Shown in pieces: positions 1 through 13,066 of a stretch of 64,000 nucleotides of DNA; positions within the stretch are counted from its first letter, which is position 1; every line of letters starts with the position of its first letter. The stretch comes from Pratylenchus scribneri. Lineage: Eukaryota; Nematoda; Chromadorea; Rhabditida; Pratylenchidae. Under the pieces are notes generated by a model, which did no database searches, was not told the DNA's origin, and saw only the letters and a list, made by a program, of their open reading frames with translations. Location of the stretch: the NCBI GenBank assembly GCA_030063045.1, contig JAQSEB010000023.1, positions 2,976,001 through 3,040,000 of the forward strand. Reading direction: 5' to 3'. A program made the translations under genes and the position numbers.

Positions 1-446
1 TTTAGTTATTCATATAAAATTAATTCATTTCCTTTTCGTCTATCAAATGTTTCAATTTTAAAATAATTCTCAACTCGGCTGATCATTTTATAAAATAATT
101 TGAATAATTTTCCTTCCACAAATCATAATCCATTTTCCATTCCCATGACCCTCAGCAACATTATCAAAAATTCGCAATTCGAATGGGAATTTGTATAAAT
201 AATTTCACATTTATTTTAGGCATCTTTTATAATCTGAAATGTTCCTAGTTGAATGAATATTCCGTTAAAAAGTCGTTGCCGTAATAATTATATTTTATTA
301 ATTCCAAAATAAATCCAAAATCAAATGAATATTTTGTTGCCGTCAGCATTTTTTATTTCTTTGATAATTTTGATGGCAAATGGCCAACTTTTACCGGAAT
401 TAAGTTTGTGAGCCAATGAAAAAATAAAAATATTCCAAATATTTGA

Positions 447-1054
447 ATAGTTTTGGACGCATATTATAAATTGGCATATAATTCGGAAAGTAGGGAAAAA
501 GGATGCCGAAAATGGTTTACAAATGATCTAGGTAAATTAAATTGAATGGAATTGAATTGAATTCAATCCAAAAATAAAAGGAACTGCCCGTCTTCATTTG
601 CCTCCTTGCCCTCCGACAACCGAATTGGCCAATGCCGACAAAAATTTCACTCGGGATGGTTTTTGGTCGGATAATGGTAAATTTGGATGGAAATAATCCA
701 TTTTTATTCAATTTTGACTCATTCAGCATTTTATCATCCGGGTGCCGATTTTTGTGCCCGTGCCAAAAACACAAATTCTTCTGCCGGTGGCCGGCAACAA
801 TGTTGCTATAAAGGAGCCAACATTTTGTTGGGTCCACCTGGTCTTTTTAATATTTTTGGGAATAATTTAATAAATTTCCAAAAGGTGGAGGAACAGAGGA
901 CGCCCGAGGCGACCAATTTGGCCATATTCGCGAGGATATCCATCCTTGGTTTCTTTGTTGCCGTGGACAATCCAATCAAACAAAGGCTGATGAATTGTGC
1001 CAATTATATTATCGAAAAAGGCCATCAAATGATGGAAAAGATTATCGAAAATAA
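447..1054 (+). CDS. AMOP-domain protein, partial (SUSD2/mucin-4-like)
   Basis: Four exons join in phase: about 451-531, 581-676, 727-840 and 885-1054. Together they read as an AMOP domain: a GCRKWF start, a LPPCPP stretch, then YHPGADFC, RQQCCY, GPPGGGTED, HPWFLCC, and C-x2-YYRKRPSNDG. The order and spacing match the AMOP domain of SUSD2/MUC4-type extracellular proteins, where it lies before a VWD domain. The 5' part lies upstream and I could not resolve it. The frame closes at 1052-1054, at the point where family members normally continue (RRPSNDC..Y) into VWD, and the usual Cys is Gly here. I find no VWD exon downstream, so this is either a truncated gene or one whose 3' exons I missed. The domain is clear; gene completeness is not. 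Confidence 0.7.
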
Positions 1055-4000
1055 ATTGGCCAAAATGATATTATTTTCTGCGATTCATTCAAATTATTAT
1101 TTTTTCATTCCATTATTTTATTTTTCTGTCCCAAATTTTAATAATTTTCTTTCTTCTAAAAATGGAATGGTGAATTCATCTCCTTACAGTGTAAAATTCT
1201 GGGTTACGGATTATCTTCTACTACATATATTCGAGAACAAATAATGAAAAAATGGAATGAAGGGGGGGGGGGTAGAGAGGATTTATGAGAAAAACATGAA
1301 AATACAAAGAATTTAGTGGGTCATAAATTTACAGTGGCAAATTATTGGTTTTCAATAGATTAAATAAATTAAATTTATATAATAAACTTATTCGAATATG
1401 TTAATATTCGAAAAAAATAGTTAATTTAATATTGGTCAAAGGATCAAACATTTTCTCATAATTCTCGAATTGTTGCCAATAAAATTGTATGGAATTATTT
1501 TATTTTTCCTTTTAAATTTTATCTCTATTATTAAAATCTGCCAATTATTTTTCCCAAATTTCCTTCTACTATGAAAAATTGACTGCCAAAATGCCTTCAT
1601 TCCCTTCCAAATATTCCATCGAGAATTGGCCAAAAATTGCCATTAAATGCCATTTCCTCCTCCACCTCATTTGACCATCAATTTTTGAATTTAAAAGGAA
1701 TTCTTCTATAAAATAAATTGGCACAGATTTGGGAAGAATATTTTGTGCAAATATTTTGACCATTCACAAGGAACAGAGATGGATTGGAAATGGAATGGAA
1801 TAGCGTGAAGGTCGACCACCCAAATAAATGGGGCGTAAAAGCCGCCGGGAACATTTTTATTTATAAGGAGAAGAAATGGAAACAAGGAATTTGATTGTGG
1901 AATGCATTCAAAATGCTTCTCAAAAATAAAATCAAAAATAATAATATTAATCTTCAAAAGTGCATAAATAAAATAAATATAAACCATTTTTGCATTGCCC
2001 AATGGCCACTCCACACCGCCCATAAATTCCCAAATGGACCAAAAATTGAGCCAATATTGGGAAGGGAATTTGGCCATTTCACTTTTGCCTTCTTCCTCTT
2101 CTTGATGCCCGAATGACCAATTCGAGAAGGGGCCGCACAAAAATGAATGAATGAATGAATGAAGGGGAATTTGGGCAACCGAATTTGAGGGAAAAGACCA
2201 AAATTCAATTTCCTCTTCTTTCCCTTCAATTCCTTTCATTCTCCTTCTAAACCTCATTTTTTCCTTCCAGCTGGCTTCTTCTTTTTTGGTATAGAGGTCA
2301 AAAATATTCATTGAAGGAGCAACCAATTTTCAATTATTTTCTATCTAAAATTGTCAATAAAATATTCCATTAATTTTTTATCCAAATATTTAACAGTACA
2401 TTCCGTAAAAAAAACATTCATTCCATTTGGCCAATTCCACATTCCTCCTCCCTTTTTTGGCATCCCGTCACGACAAATTTCCGTCCATTTTTCATTCAAA
2501 ACCCTTCAAAAAAGGGGAGTCTAGTCGAATTCCCCTCTCATTTTCATCCGAAAATTGCTTTTTTCCATTTTCAGATTTCACTAAAATTAATGGAATTCCC
2601 CGCAAAAATCGTAAAAATCCCTTCAAAAAATCACTCCTTTATTTTTTCCTCATTATTATCCTTTCAATGCCAATGTCCTTTCCATTTTTGCCCAAAAGTG
2701 GATTGACCTTGTCCTTCATTCTTGTATTTAATAATTACTTCGCCCATTCCATTCATTTTGTCCCGTTCTCCTCATCCCCAGGAACATCCATTTTTTAACG
2801 CCTCCAGAAATCTGCAGTTTTTCCCTCCAATTCCACCAAAATTGCCCAAAACAAATTGTCCATCCAATTTGCCAATAATTTCATTCATTCCTCATTTTTC
2901 CCCATCCTCTTTCCCTCTTGGAAAATTCCCACAAACTTGAACCGCAATTAATAAATCCCTCACCAATTTTTGCATTTTCTTTTGATGGCCACAGCTGTCC
3001 CCTTCCAATCCTCCCTCCTTCCCATTATCCTCCCACAGATGGCTAATCTTCCTTCAGCCAAAATCACAAATGGGCCTGTTCTTCTTCTTCTTCTGAAAAT
3101 GTGGCTTTTGGCTCATCAGCAAATCCGCGAAATCCCATCACTTTCCTCTGAAAGGGTCATTCCCTCCAAATCATCGTCACCTTCCCCTCCCCCTCATTGG
3201 GTGCTAAAAAATATTCTAATTCCGCAAGAATTTCCCATCCATCCTTCATTCCCTCAAATTCCATCGGCCATTTTTGAGAGGCATTTTCAGATTTGAGTTG
3301 GGATTTAATTAATCCATTCGGCACCTTTTCAAATGCCGAAAATAATCCTTCATTGATTCGCCCAAAAAATGGCATCCATCCATGAATTTTAATATTAAAA
3401 ATTGGCCACATTCCAATTGAATATAAAATCAATTTTAATTTGTTTATTTCCATTTGAATTATTTTTTAATTAACTTCATCAAAAGCATTTTGAATGATTT
3501 ATTTCCTCATTTGTCCATCTTCATTCTCATCCAAAACTTTTCTCCATTCAAATGCCAAATTTTGCATAATAATTTATTGGATTGGATGATTATGTTTGGC
3601 CTTTTTCTTCCCTTTTCATTCACAAATTTGCTCATCACAAAATGAGCCAATTGGATTTCCTGGCCATTTTGCTTAATTCCTTTCCTTCCACTTTCCCCCC
3701 ATTAGCATCCAACTTAATGCCCTTTTCCCATCAACATTTCTTGACAGCCTCTCCCCCTCCTATTTCCTCTTTTCACTGTTTATTTTCAATGTTTTCTTTT
3801 TGTGTTGCATTTGCCTTTATTGCAACAAAAATATTCTTCGAACTTTGAACATTTTTGTCAATAAATTATGCCTTTTAGATTTAACAAAAAATTAATTCCA
3901 AATAAATTTTAAATATCCTCAAATTAAGTCTGCCCTCAATTTGCCCATTTCTAAATTCAATTTATTCCCCCCATTTCCAATGTTCAATTCCCACAAATTT

Positions 4001-5483
4001 GTCCCCCTTCTAAAACACTTCATTTGTCCAATTCTTTCCTTCACCCACTTTCCTCCTCCATTTGCCCGCCGGAATTGCCCTCCCAGCACACTCAATGCCC
4101 CCCCCCCCCCTCCCCTTCTTCTGCTACAGAATCTTCTTTTGCCCCCAAATTGGGCCGTTTGAGTGACCAAAAAGGGAAAATGGTCCAAAACGGCAGCCAA
4201 ATGAATTATTTCCTCCTTTTGTCCCAGCACATTATGGACAATTCCCCTTTGGAGAAGATGGCCCATTCCCCCAATTCATTTGTTCTCTTTGGCATTTTCC
4301 CATGGGCCAAAATGTGTTGGTCAAAAGAATGCAAAATACATCCAATTTTGCTGATCCTAAATCAATTTTTGTGAGCATATTCCCCCTTTGGGGAAGTTTT
4401 TGGGCACAAAAGAAATTTCCAGCAGAGAATTGAGGCGAAAAATGAATGAGGAAAGAGGAAAATGGAAACCATCATTCATTGTGAGGCGGCAATGATGATT
4501 TTATTTTAGGGAATATTTTTGTGCAAGCTATCCAATGACAAACGGTTTAAAAACCCGAATTAAATATTTTTATATATTTTTTATAAATTCCACATAATAA
4601 AATGATTATTAGAATGAATGAATGACCATTGGCCATCATCCCCCTCTTTCGCCCAAAGTCCCGCCCATTTCCTCCCTGTCCATCCATTACTAATGTTGTG
4701 GGCCCATTCTCGCCTCCAATACCTTCATTTTCCTTCCTTTCCATTCCCGCACATTTGCCCAGCATCAGATTCCAATTCCACTTCATTCCAATTAAAATAT
4801 TCAATTCATCTAATTAATATTAATATTAATATCCAATGTTTTGATGGTCAAATCCCCTTTTCCTCTCCATTCATCCATTCCAAATTATAAATAATAATAA
4901 CAAAATGTTCTCCCCTCCACCCACTTCACACCATTTTACACTCAAAATGTACTCCTCCTCCCCACTCCTTGAATGATGTCCATTTTGTGGAGGGACAAAG
5001 TGTTTTGTAAATTTGAGTGGAATTTGAATAAGATGCGAATTTTGAATGAATTGAAGGATGTTGCGCATTTTATCCAAAATTGGGGCCAATTCACCCAATG
5101 CATATTATTGGTGGAATCCTCTAAAAATATATTTTTGGAGGATGGGCGCCGCTAATTTTGGCCCTAAACAATGAATGAAAGGGGGGGGGGGGGGATCCAC
5201 ATTTGCTCTCAATTCTTTTATTGGCCATTTTCCCCTTTTATATTTGCATCTTTGACCCTCCATAAAACCAAAAGGATTGGCCAATTCCAAAAATATATTT
5301 GGTCATTTTATTGCGACCATTTCCATTTTATGTTCCAAAATATTTGCCAAAAAATTAATTTGAATAATCCAAAATATTTTTTCATTAAAAATTATAATTT
5401 TAAGCCAAATTCACTGTCAAATGCTTCACACTTTTGGCCACCATTAAAATATATTTAAATTTCTACATATTCCGTCCAAAAAA
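1055..5483. other. Intergenic, T/C-rich, no supported gene
   Basis: Long stretches rich in CCATTTT, TTCCC and GGCCAATTT keep many short frames open on both strands by composition alone. Poly-G/C runs occur near 1262, 4100 and 5181, and an AATG microsatellite near 2143-2161. One segment, 4231-4371, reads open between a CCCAG acceptor and a GTGAGC donor, but I recognise no protein family in it and could not connect it to neighbouring exons. Confidence 0.5.
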
Positions 5484-8400
5484 ATGTCCAATCAAAAATA
5501 CTACAATTTCTCATCAATTTATTCATTTTTGCTTCTTTTCCTCCCCACATTCATTTGGCAAGCAGAAGCCGATGATTTGATTAACGCCAGGTTATTAGAG
5601 GGCAAATAAAATAATTGAAATATTAAATAATATTCAATTCTATGTAGATGCCAATCAAAATGCCTTTATGAACTGGAAATGCGACATCGGGTCAGTCAAA
5701 ATAATATTTTTATAAAATGGAGTCCTTTAACGGTATTCCCTCAATTGTAATGTCATAAAATGGTCTCCCTCTTTCCTTCCTTTTGATGATTTCCCATATC
5801 GATATGCCAAAAACAATGCCAAATCCACTTTCTCCCCTTTTACAATTTTTGCGGCCTTTCCTTGTCAACAAAAATGGCAATAAATTTCCCATTTTCTTCC
5901 AAATTTTTGAGGCAACAAAAAATTGCCCGCCGCGCCTTTTGGTCGCCCAATTTCCTCTCAAAAATCCATCAAATCTGGTGTCATCTGCCTTTGTCCCCCC
6001 ACCTTTAAATCCATCCGCCGACGGCGCCAAAAACACAATTGATGGAATAAAATGAAATGAAAATGTGAATGGATTGATGGATGCCCCCAAGGGCAATTAA
6101 TTTTGGGTGCAAATAATTAAATTTCTTTTAATTTAATAATCTAAAACCATTTTTAAAAAATTACAAATCTCATAGATGGACTAAATTCCAATAATAAATT
6201 AATATTATTCCAAATGCCCCAAAGTCATCATCATTAGTTTGATGAGGTGATTGGTTGGTAATAATCCCGCAAAAAGGGTCCATTTCCATTTCCTTTTATT
6301 TTAATTCATCCACCCGGCGGGGGATGACCAGCAGCCGGATTAATTTTTCCTTCTGGGACATTTGGCCATCATTGGGGTGGGGGATTGGGTTATTTTTATA
6401 TTTTGTTGGCGGCTTGTAATCCGGTCCCAAAGTCATTGGCGACAGATTTACTCCTCCAAAACATTGACCAAAACAACATTTTGTTGAATTAAATTGGATG
6501 GATCAAATGTGAAAATGGAAATATGATGCATTAATTTAATTGGAATTAGAATTAATGAATAAATATTTATTTTTATTAAATATTTAAATGAATTTTGTTA
6601 ATATTTTCCCAATCCATTAGCATCTTCATTTGTCACCTTCTCTTTTCCTTTTTGCATCATAATTTTTTATTACCTTTTTTTGTTTGTTTGCCCCACATTT
6701 CTCCTTTGACCATTCTTTCTTTTTATTTTCGGCATTTTTCCAATTTATCTTTCCAATTTTTCGCCACAATTTTACGCCCCAAATTTGCATTGCCCATAAA
6801 AAAGATGGAATTTTATTTTAATTTTGAAATTAAAGGGAATATTAAATACCCAAAAAGGATCATCCCCTCTCCCAAAATTTGGGTCCATTTTCAATTTGCC
6901 ATGGTAATGGGCATCCTCACGAATATTTTTTGGTGGGGATTGGCCTTTAATTGGCACCAATTTGGGCAAAATTGAATGAGAAAATTAAATTCATTTGCTT
7001 TTGGGTAAATTAACCAATCTAAAAGCTAAAAAAGATTCCTTTCCAATTTCCTTTAAAAATCCAAATCTTTTCATTCAATTGTCCATTTTTTGTTGCCATT
7101 TTCCACTTTCCATCCATTCATTCTAAATGAGCAAACTTTGCCCAAATTGAAGGCCCCCCTCCTTCCTTTTATTGTGTCCCCTTTTCCTCCACTTTTCTTT
7201 TGTCCATTTTTGAACACAAAAAGGCGAGAAACAAACAAAACAGGAAAAAGTGATGGGATGGGGAAGGCAAATGGAAGGTCATTTGGATTCCACCCAAAAG
7301 TGTCACCCATTTTTGGGTTCAAACAAATGAAACTATTTTTTGGAATTTATTCTCCGATAATAAAAAATTATGGAATAAATTGGTGAAAAGGATGGACAGA
7401 TGTGCCCATTTTAGAGGGGCCAATATTGCGCAATATTGGAGGAGGGGGAAGAACAAAATGGAATGGGGGGATGGGGGGGGGGGGGTGTGAATTGCGCAGA
7501 TTGAATTGGAAATTGGAATTAGAAATGAATTCGAATTGGTTGAAGCAGCCAATATTGTATTATGGGAAGGGGGAATTGGAGGTGAATGAAATGAATAAAT
7601 TAATGAATGAAAATGAGTGGATAGAATAATGGAGAATATATGAAAAAACCACTTGGAATTTATTCGAAATTTTCCATTCAAAAAATATTAGAATATTTGG
7701 TTTTATGATGGTGCCAAAATATTGGAATATTGGCAATATTCTGTGTTCAAGAAATGTTGAAAATTTGAATTTTTGTGGCGCCAAACATTAATCAAATTCA
7801 ACATAAATTCATGGGCGAATGTTTGTATGTGCTTTCCTCCCCGATGAATGCAAATAAATCATCCTTCCATTTCCTTTTTTTCCTTCCAAACTCAAATCCA
7901 TGTTAATCTGATGCTAAAAATGGGAAAGGGTCGAGAATCCCAAAAATTTTATGCCAAAAAATTTGTGGTCTTATTAGACAATTTTGTCGCCTTTCTCCAA
8001 TCAAAAATGGTCCTTTTTTGTTTGGGATTTTTACAATGCCGCCTTCCACTCAAAATTGTTTATCCCATTCAATCCTTTTTTTTCTGCGCAAATTGTCTGT
8101 GCCCACTCGAATGTTGGCCTCACTTTTTTTAGGGGAATAAAATGCCGATGAAAAATGGATGGAATGAAAGGGGCCAAAAATGGAAGAATATGCGGAATAA
8201 TAAATGGAATTGGGAATGGTTAATGGAAGGAAAGAATTCTCAAAAAAAAAAAAAAAACAAACAAACATTTTTCATGAATTTTGCCAAATAAAAATGGGAA
8301 AATCCAGCAGAGGGACGAAATTACCCATTTTGGGAAATGTTTGGAAAATTACACAATTCTCCCAACAAATTTGGATTGTCTAATTATTGGGAAAAATTAA

Positions 8401-11400
8401 GTAAAAAATGAATGGAAAATTGGGGAAAATTGTTGGGTTAAAAATAATAGAATAAATTAAATTCTGGATTAATTAATTTGTTCAGAATAATTCGGAATCC
8501 CGTCGACTTCTTCGGCACCAAATTAGCACACTTTGCAAGGAGGATGTCCTCTGCGCCTCGGTGAGTAAATTCCATTCAAAATGGCATTTCCATATTATTC
8601 TCATTAGTGCATTATTCCTTGTCGAGATTTAATTTCGGATGCTCAAATTTGTGGACGAACACTTTGCACGGTGAAATCAGTTCAATTTATAAAATTTAAA
8701 AAAAATAAAGGGAATTCCCGAGCCGAATCAATGCCACCATTCGTGTGCCTTTATTGCCCAAATTGCCAATAATAAACCCGGACAATGCCCAAAAAGTGAT
8801 CAAAAAATTTCGAATGGAATGAATTCAGTCCGTTTTTGCTATTAATTTTTATAAAAAATTACGATATTTTGAGGAATGTTCGGCATTTTGCGATTCTGAT
8901 GGAGATTGCCCAGAGGTTGAAATAAAATAATATTATTTATTTTATTTTAATTATTTAAATATTTTCAGATTGACAAATGTTGTTCCATTGGATGCAGTCG
9001 AACTTGTCTTGGCCCACTCCTAAATGACAGTCGCCTTTTGCCAAGGCCGGAGGGAATTAGTGTGCAAGAGAGGAAAAGGAAAAAGTGGAAAATTTGGAGA
9101 ATAAAACCAAAACCATTTTGTCCCTAAAATTCAGATCTGCCATTCTTCGATGGATTATGAAGCGATTGACTCCCCAGCATACGGCCACCAATTCAAATTG
9201 TATTTCAAATTTTAATTTAATTGATATATTCCTCCCCCTCTTTAATTTAAAGTATATGTCATTCAATGGCGTTGGTCAATTCACAAACAACCCGAAACAA
9301 TGACCCCCTGGCAAACGGTGATGGTTCGCAACAAAATGTACGCCATTTTGAAGCATTTGCTCTCCCCGGGCCGCTTCTATTTGTTCAGAGTGGCGGCCGT
9401 GAATTTATTCGGAACATGTGAATTTGGCCAATTAAATAAATTTGTGTAAATTTATTTTTAGATGGTTTTTCCCAACCAAGTCATCCAGCATTTAAACTTT
9501 CAAAGGAAGTTAAAGCCCCTTCGGTATAATTTCAAATATTTTGATTATAATCTAATTAATTCTTTTTAAGGCTCCAATCAATTTGACAGTTCTTCAAGTG
9601 CCAAATGGGGCAGAAGGATTTGCCAAAATTGGATGGACACCGCCGGATTCAGAATTGCCCATCAAGGAATATCGGCTGAGTTGGTGGTAAGCAAAAAAAA
9701 ATAGATAAATTACTCGAAAATGATTAAAAAATATTCTTTAAATAAAGGAAAAGTTCAATGGAAATGGCAAATGCCTTCGAATTTCGGCAACGGCGAAGTT
9801 CAAAAGGGAATGGCGGTACAACAACGGTGGACGAAGATTATGATGGAGGAGCAGGGGAAATGGCCGAAATTGATGGGAATTCGGAGGAAAGGAGGAATTT
9901 GGTATTGCCAAATTATAGCACAAAAGCAGAATTGAATGGATTGGAAGGAGGACAAGTTTATATGGTTGAGGTAGGAATTTAATTTATTGAAACATTTGCA
10001 TAAATATATTTATAATTATTTTAGTTATATGCAACAGTGGATTCGAGTGAAGGGGAATTGCGCGGTGAACCGGCAATTTTGTTTCTGAAAACGGAAGAAA
10101 AGCGATTTACGACAACATCTACCATAAATCCAAATGGAATTAACAAAAATGGAGCGGATTTTGCCGTGAGAAATTGAAATTTATTTTGATTTGAATGAAT
10201 TTATCCATTGCAGGATGATGGTACCGAAATTAGTCCATCATTCATTGCGGAATTGAAAACGCCATTCTTTGAGGGTGGCCGACTTAAAACAATTCTTTCT
10301 TGGTTGGAACATCCAAATTGTGAGGAAAACAAATTAAAATGGCAAAAGGGGACGGTGAGTGAAATGAAATTTATTATTATTTTTGTATTTTCTGAATTTG
10401 TAGCCAAAATTTCGTGTCCTAATTCGTTCATTGCGTTGCCTCAACCAATTGCCCCCTCAACAATTCGCCGTCCAGGGATGTGTGGCCACTTTGGAGAATT
10501 TGCAATTTAATTGTGAATATTATGTGCGAGTAGAGGAATTTGGAGGAGGGGAAAAGGAGAAACCAAAAGTGAAAAATAATTAATTACGAAAAAATATTAT
10601 TGGATTATTTTTTGAAGTTGATTGCCCGCCTCACATTTGCCACCTTGCCTTGTGAACAAACACCTTCGGATGTTCCATTGGAATGCGAAATTGATGAACA
10701 GAGTACAAAAATTGATTCAAATGATCAAATTGGAATGGCACAACCTTTGGAATCAGCTTCAAAACCAACAATTGGCCCACAAATTCGAATAACAACCAAA
10801 AAAGCGAAGAACAGTCAAAAAGTTGATAGAAATGGGAAAGATGAAGATGAGACCGAAAATGAAGATGAATGGCTTCCAATTGAGGAATTGGAAGCAGAAG
10901 AAGAATCCACAAAAAAGGTGTGGAGAGGAGAAGTTATCGAAATTTTAATTTAAAATGAAACTTTAGGCAGAAAAATCTAAAGAACGGGGCACAAGAACAA
11001 AAACATTTTCCGGCAATGACAAAAATAATAAAAAAGGTTAGAGGAATGGTGAAAAGTGAAATGAATATTCAATCTATTAATTGAATTAGAACAATTAAAT
11101 CAACAATTGTCATGTTTTGCCACTTCCCGGGACACGGCAGAATGTTCTTGGAATTGGCCACCAAATTTTGAGCAGAAAAACAATCCATTAATTGGTTTTA
11201 GGACAGTGCTTTCCTCCACTTTGAATGGTTAATTTATTCCATTATTTATTCATTTTTATCACCCATCATCAGGCATTCCATGGAATGTCACAATTGTTGG
11301 GCCAGAACAGAGGCGAATGCATTTGACAATGCTCAACCCAAAGGCAGTTTATCGATTCAGGCTACAGGTGTATCGAATTAATAAGAATAAATAAATTTTA

Positions 11401-11670
11401 ATATTTTAATAGGCGGTCACGGCCCATGGTTTGGGTGCGGAATTGGTTGAGCATTTCAGTACCGTACATTTCCCCTCATCAAAAACAATGAATTCATCCT
11501 CTCCAACAATGGATTTGGGAATCAACGTTGGCATCGGATCCGATCAATTTCCCGAAATTGTTGAACTGCCTTGGGGCTCATCATCCACTTCATTTTTCTC
11601 ATCAAATCTTTCAAAATTCCTTCCTTTCACTGCCATTTTTCTCATCATGTTTTTCAATCATTCTTGCTAA
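5484..11670 (+). CDS. kal-1: Anosmin-1 / KAL-1 homologue
   Basis: Secreted or surface adhesion protein of the anosmin family, which acts in neurite branching and epidermal morphogenesis through heparan sulphate. Phase-consistent exons: 5484-5590, 5648-5690, 8486-8560, 8608-8670, 8711-8827, 8874-8915, 8969-9084, 9135-9199, 9253-9417, 9462-9523, 9571-9686, 9748-9970, 10025-10165, 10214-10354, 10404-10568, from 10618 to about 10917, then small exons to 11413-11670. Order: signal peptide (LLLFLPTFIWQAEA), Cys-rich segment, WAP four-disulphide core (FCDSDGDCPEIDKCCSIGC), then several fibronectin III repeats (AILRW, RFYLFRVAAVNLFGT, APINLTVLQVPNG). An acidic linker (DEDETENEDEW) precedes the last repeat. 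The final residues are hydrophobic (FLPFTAIFLIMFF), as in a GPI-anchor signal. Intron 2 is unusually large at about 2.8 kb. The exons between 10920 and 11412 are less certain. Confidence 0.88.
5691..8485 (+). other. Large second intron of kal-1
   Basis: The donor is CGG|GTCAGT and the acceptor TTCAG|AATAAT; the flanking exons join in phase 0. Introns in neighbouring genes are mostly 40-60 bp, so this one is about fifty times longer. It is AT-rich with G/C homopolymer runs near 7468-7485 and an A-run near 8239. I see no nested gene; open frames on both strands look compositional. It could hold regulatory sequence, or a first promoter upstream and a second near 8480. Confidence 0.55.
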
Positions 11671-12004
11671 CCAAAAATTTTACAAATCCTCTAAATTTAA
11701 TATGGGTATTTTTACCTCTTTTTTACATACAATTCTTTATTAATTTTTTATTTTACAAATTTTATTGTAAAAATGCATAAATTCAAATTTTATTGCCCAT
11801 TAATGATGAATGGAAAACTTTGATTTCTTTCCTCACCAAATCCTCATAATCATGATTCATGACGCTGTGATTTTTTTAACTAAAAATTTGCATACAAAAG
11901 TCTTATTATGAAAACATACATCCGAATTGTAAATAATAAAAATTATTTTGAGCCAGATTGCGCTTCATTATTAAGTAAAAATACATATAAAAACATGCGA
12001 AAAT
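11671..12004. other. Intergenic between kal-1 and satellite
   Basis: AT-rich 3' flank of kal-1 without recognisable genes. It runs directly into degenerate edge units of the 34-bp satellite. Confidence 0.5.
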
Positions 12005-12862
12005 TTACCGGAATGGAAAATAAATTTCTGCGAACATTTTCAGGAAATGGAAAATATATTTTGACGAACATTTTCCGGAAAGGAAAAACACATTTTGGCG
12101 ATCATTTTCCGGAAAGAAAAAACACATTTTGGCGAACATTTTCCGGGAAGGGAAAACACATTTTGGCGAACATTTTCCGGAAAGGGAAAACACATTTTGG
12201 TAAACATTTTCCGAAAAGGGAAAACACGTTTTGGCGAACATTTTCCGGAAAGGGAAAAGACATTTTGGCGAACATTTTCCGAAAAGGAAAAACACATTTT
12301 GGCGAACATTTTCCGGAAAGGGAAAACACATTTTGGCGAACATTTTCCGGAAAGGGAAAAGACATTTTGGCGAACATTTTCCGGAAAGGGAAAACACATT
12401 TTGGCGAACATTTTCCGGAAAGGGAAAAGACATTTTGGCGAACATTTTCCGGAAAGGGAAAAGACATTTTGGCGAGCATTTTCCGGAAAGGGAAAACACA
12501 TTTTGGTAAACATTTTCCGAAAAGGGAAAACACGTTTTGGCGAACATTTTCCGGGAAGGGAAAACACATTTTGGCGAACATTTTCCGAAAAGGAAAAACA
12601 CATTTTGGCGAACATTTTCCGGAAAGGGAAAACACATTTTGGCGAACATTTTCCGGAAAGGGAAAACACATTTTGGCGAACATTTTCCGGGAAGGGAAAA
12701 CACATTTTGGCGAACATTTTCCGGAAAGGGAAAAGACATTTTGGCGAACATTTTCCGGAAAGGGAAAAGACATTTTGGCGAGCATTTTCCGGAAAGGGAA
12801 AACACATTTTGGTAAACATTTTCCGGAAAGAAAAAACACATTTTGGCGAACATTTTCAGGGA
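12005..12862. repeat. 34-bp satellite with 306-bp higher-order period
   Basis: About 25 head-to-tail copies of a 34-bp unit, consensus AACACATTTTGGCGAACATT followed by TTCCGGAAAGGGAA. Because 34 leaves remainder 1 on division by 3, frames cycle and stay open on both strands, giving spurious proteins of 250-330 residues. Variant units recur every nine monomers. GGTAAACATTTT appears at about 12199, 12505 and 12811, the GGCGAGCATT variant at about 12470 and 12776, and CCGAAAAGGAAAAACAC at about 12279 and 12585, all 306 bp apart. Outer units (near 12005-12060 and 12850) are more diverged. The unit centre TTTTCCGGAAA is nearly palindromic. Confidence 0.95.
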
Positions 12863-13066
12863 AACTGTGCAATCAAAATTATGAAACGTTAATTTAACAT
12901 ATTTTAATATTTTCCCTTGATTTCAACTTTAAAATATTTTGTATTATTGTGAAGGTGCCTGTATATTGCGGCATTTAGAAATGTACTGGTAAATTAAAAA
13001 TATTTATTCAAATTAGAATTCTGAATCAAATTAAAAATAATAATAATGAATTTTGGTCAATATTTA

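Noticed and set aside
1706..2326. 206-codon minus-strand open frame
   Set aside because: Low-complexity composition, no domain, no splice context; overlapping frames are open equally on the other strand.
12005..12862. Possible CRISPR-like array
   Set aside because: The units are contiguous with no unique spacers, and the context is a eukaryotic genome.
11908..12897. Open frames of 250-330 codons on both strands, apparently a repeat protein
   Set aside because: The 34-bp period shifts the frame each unit, so several frames on both strands are open at once; the length follows from the satellite and not from coding selection.
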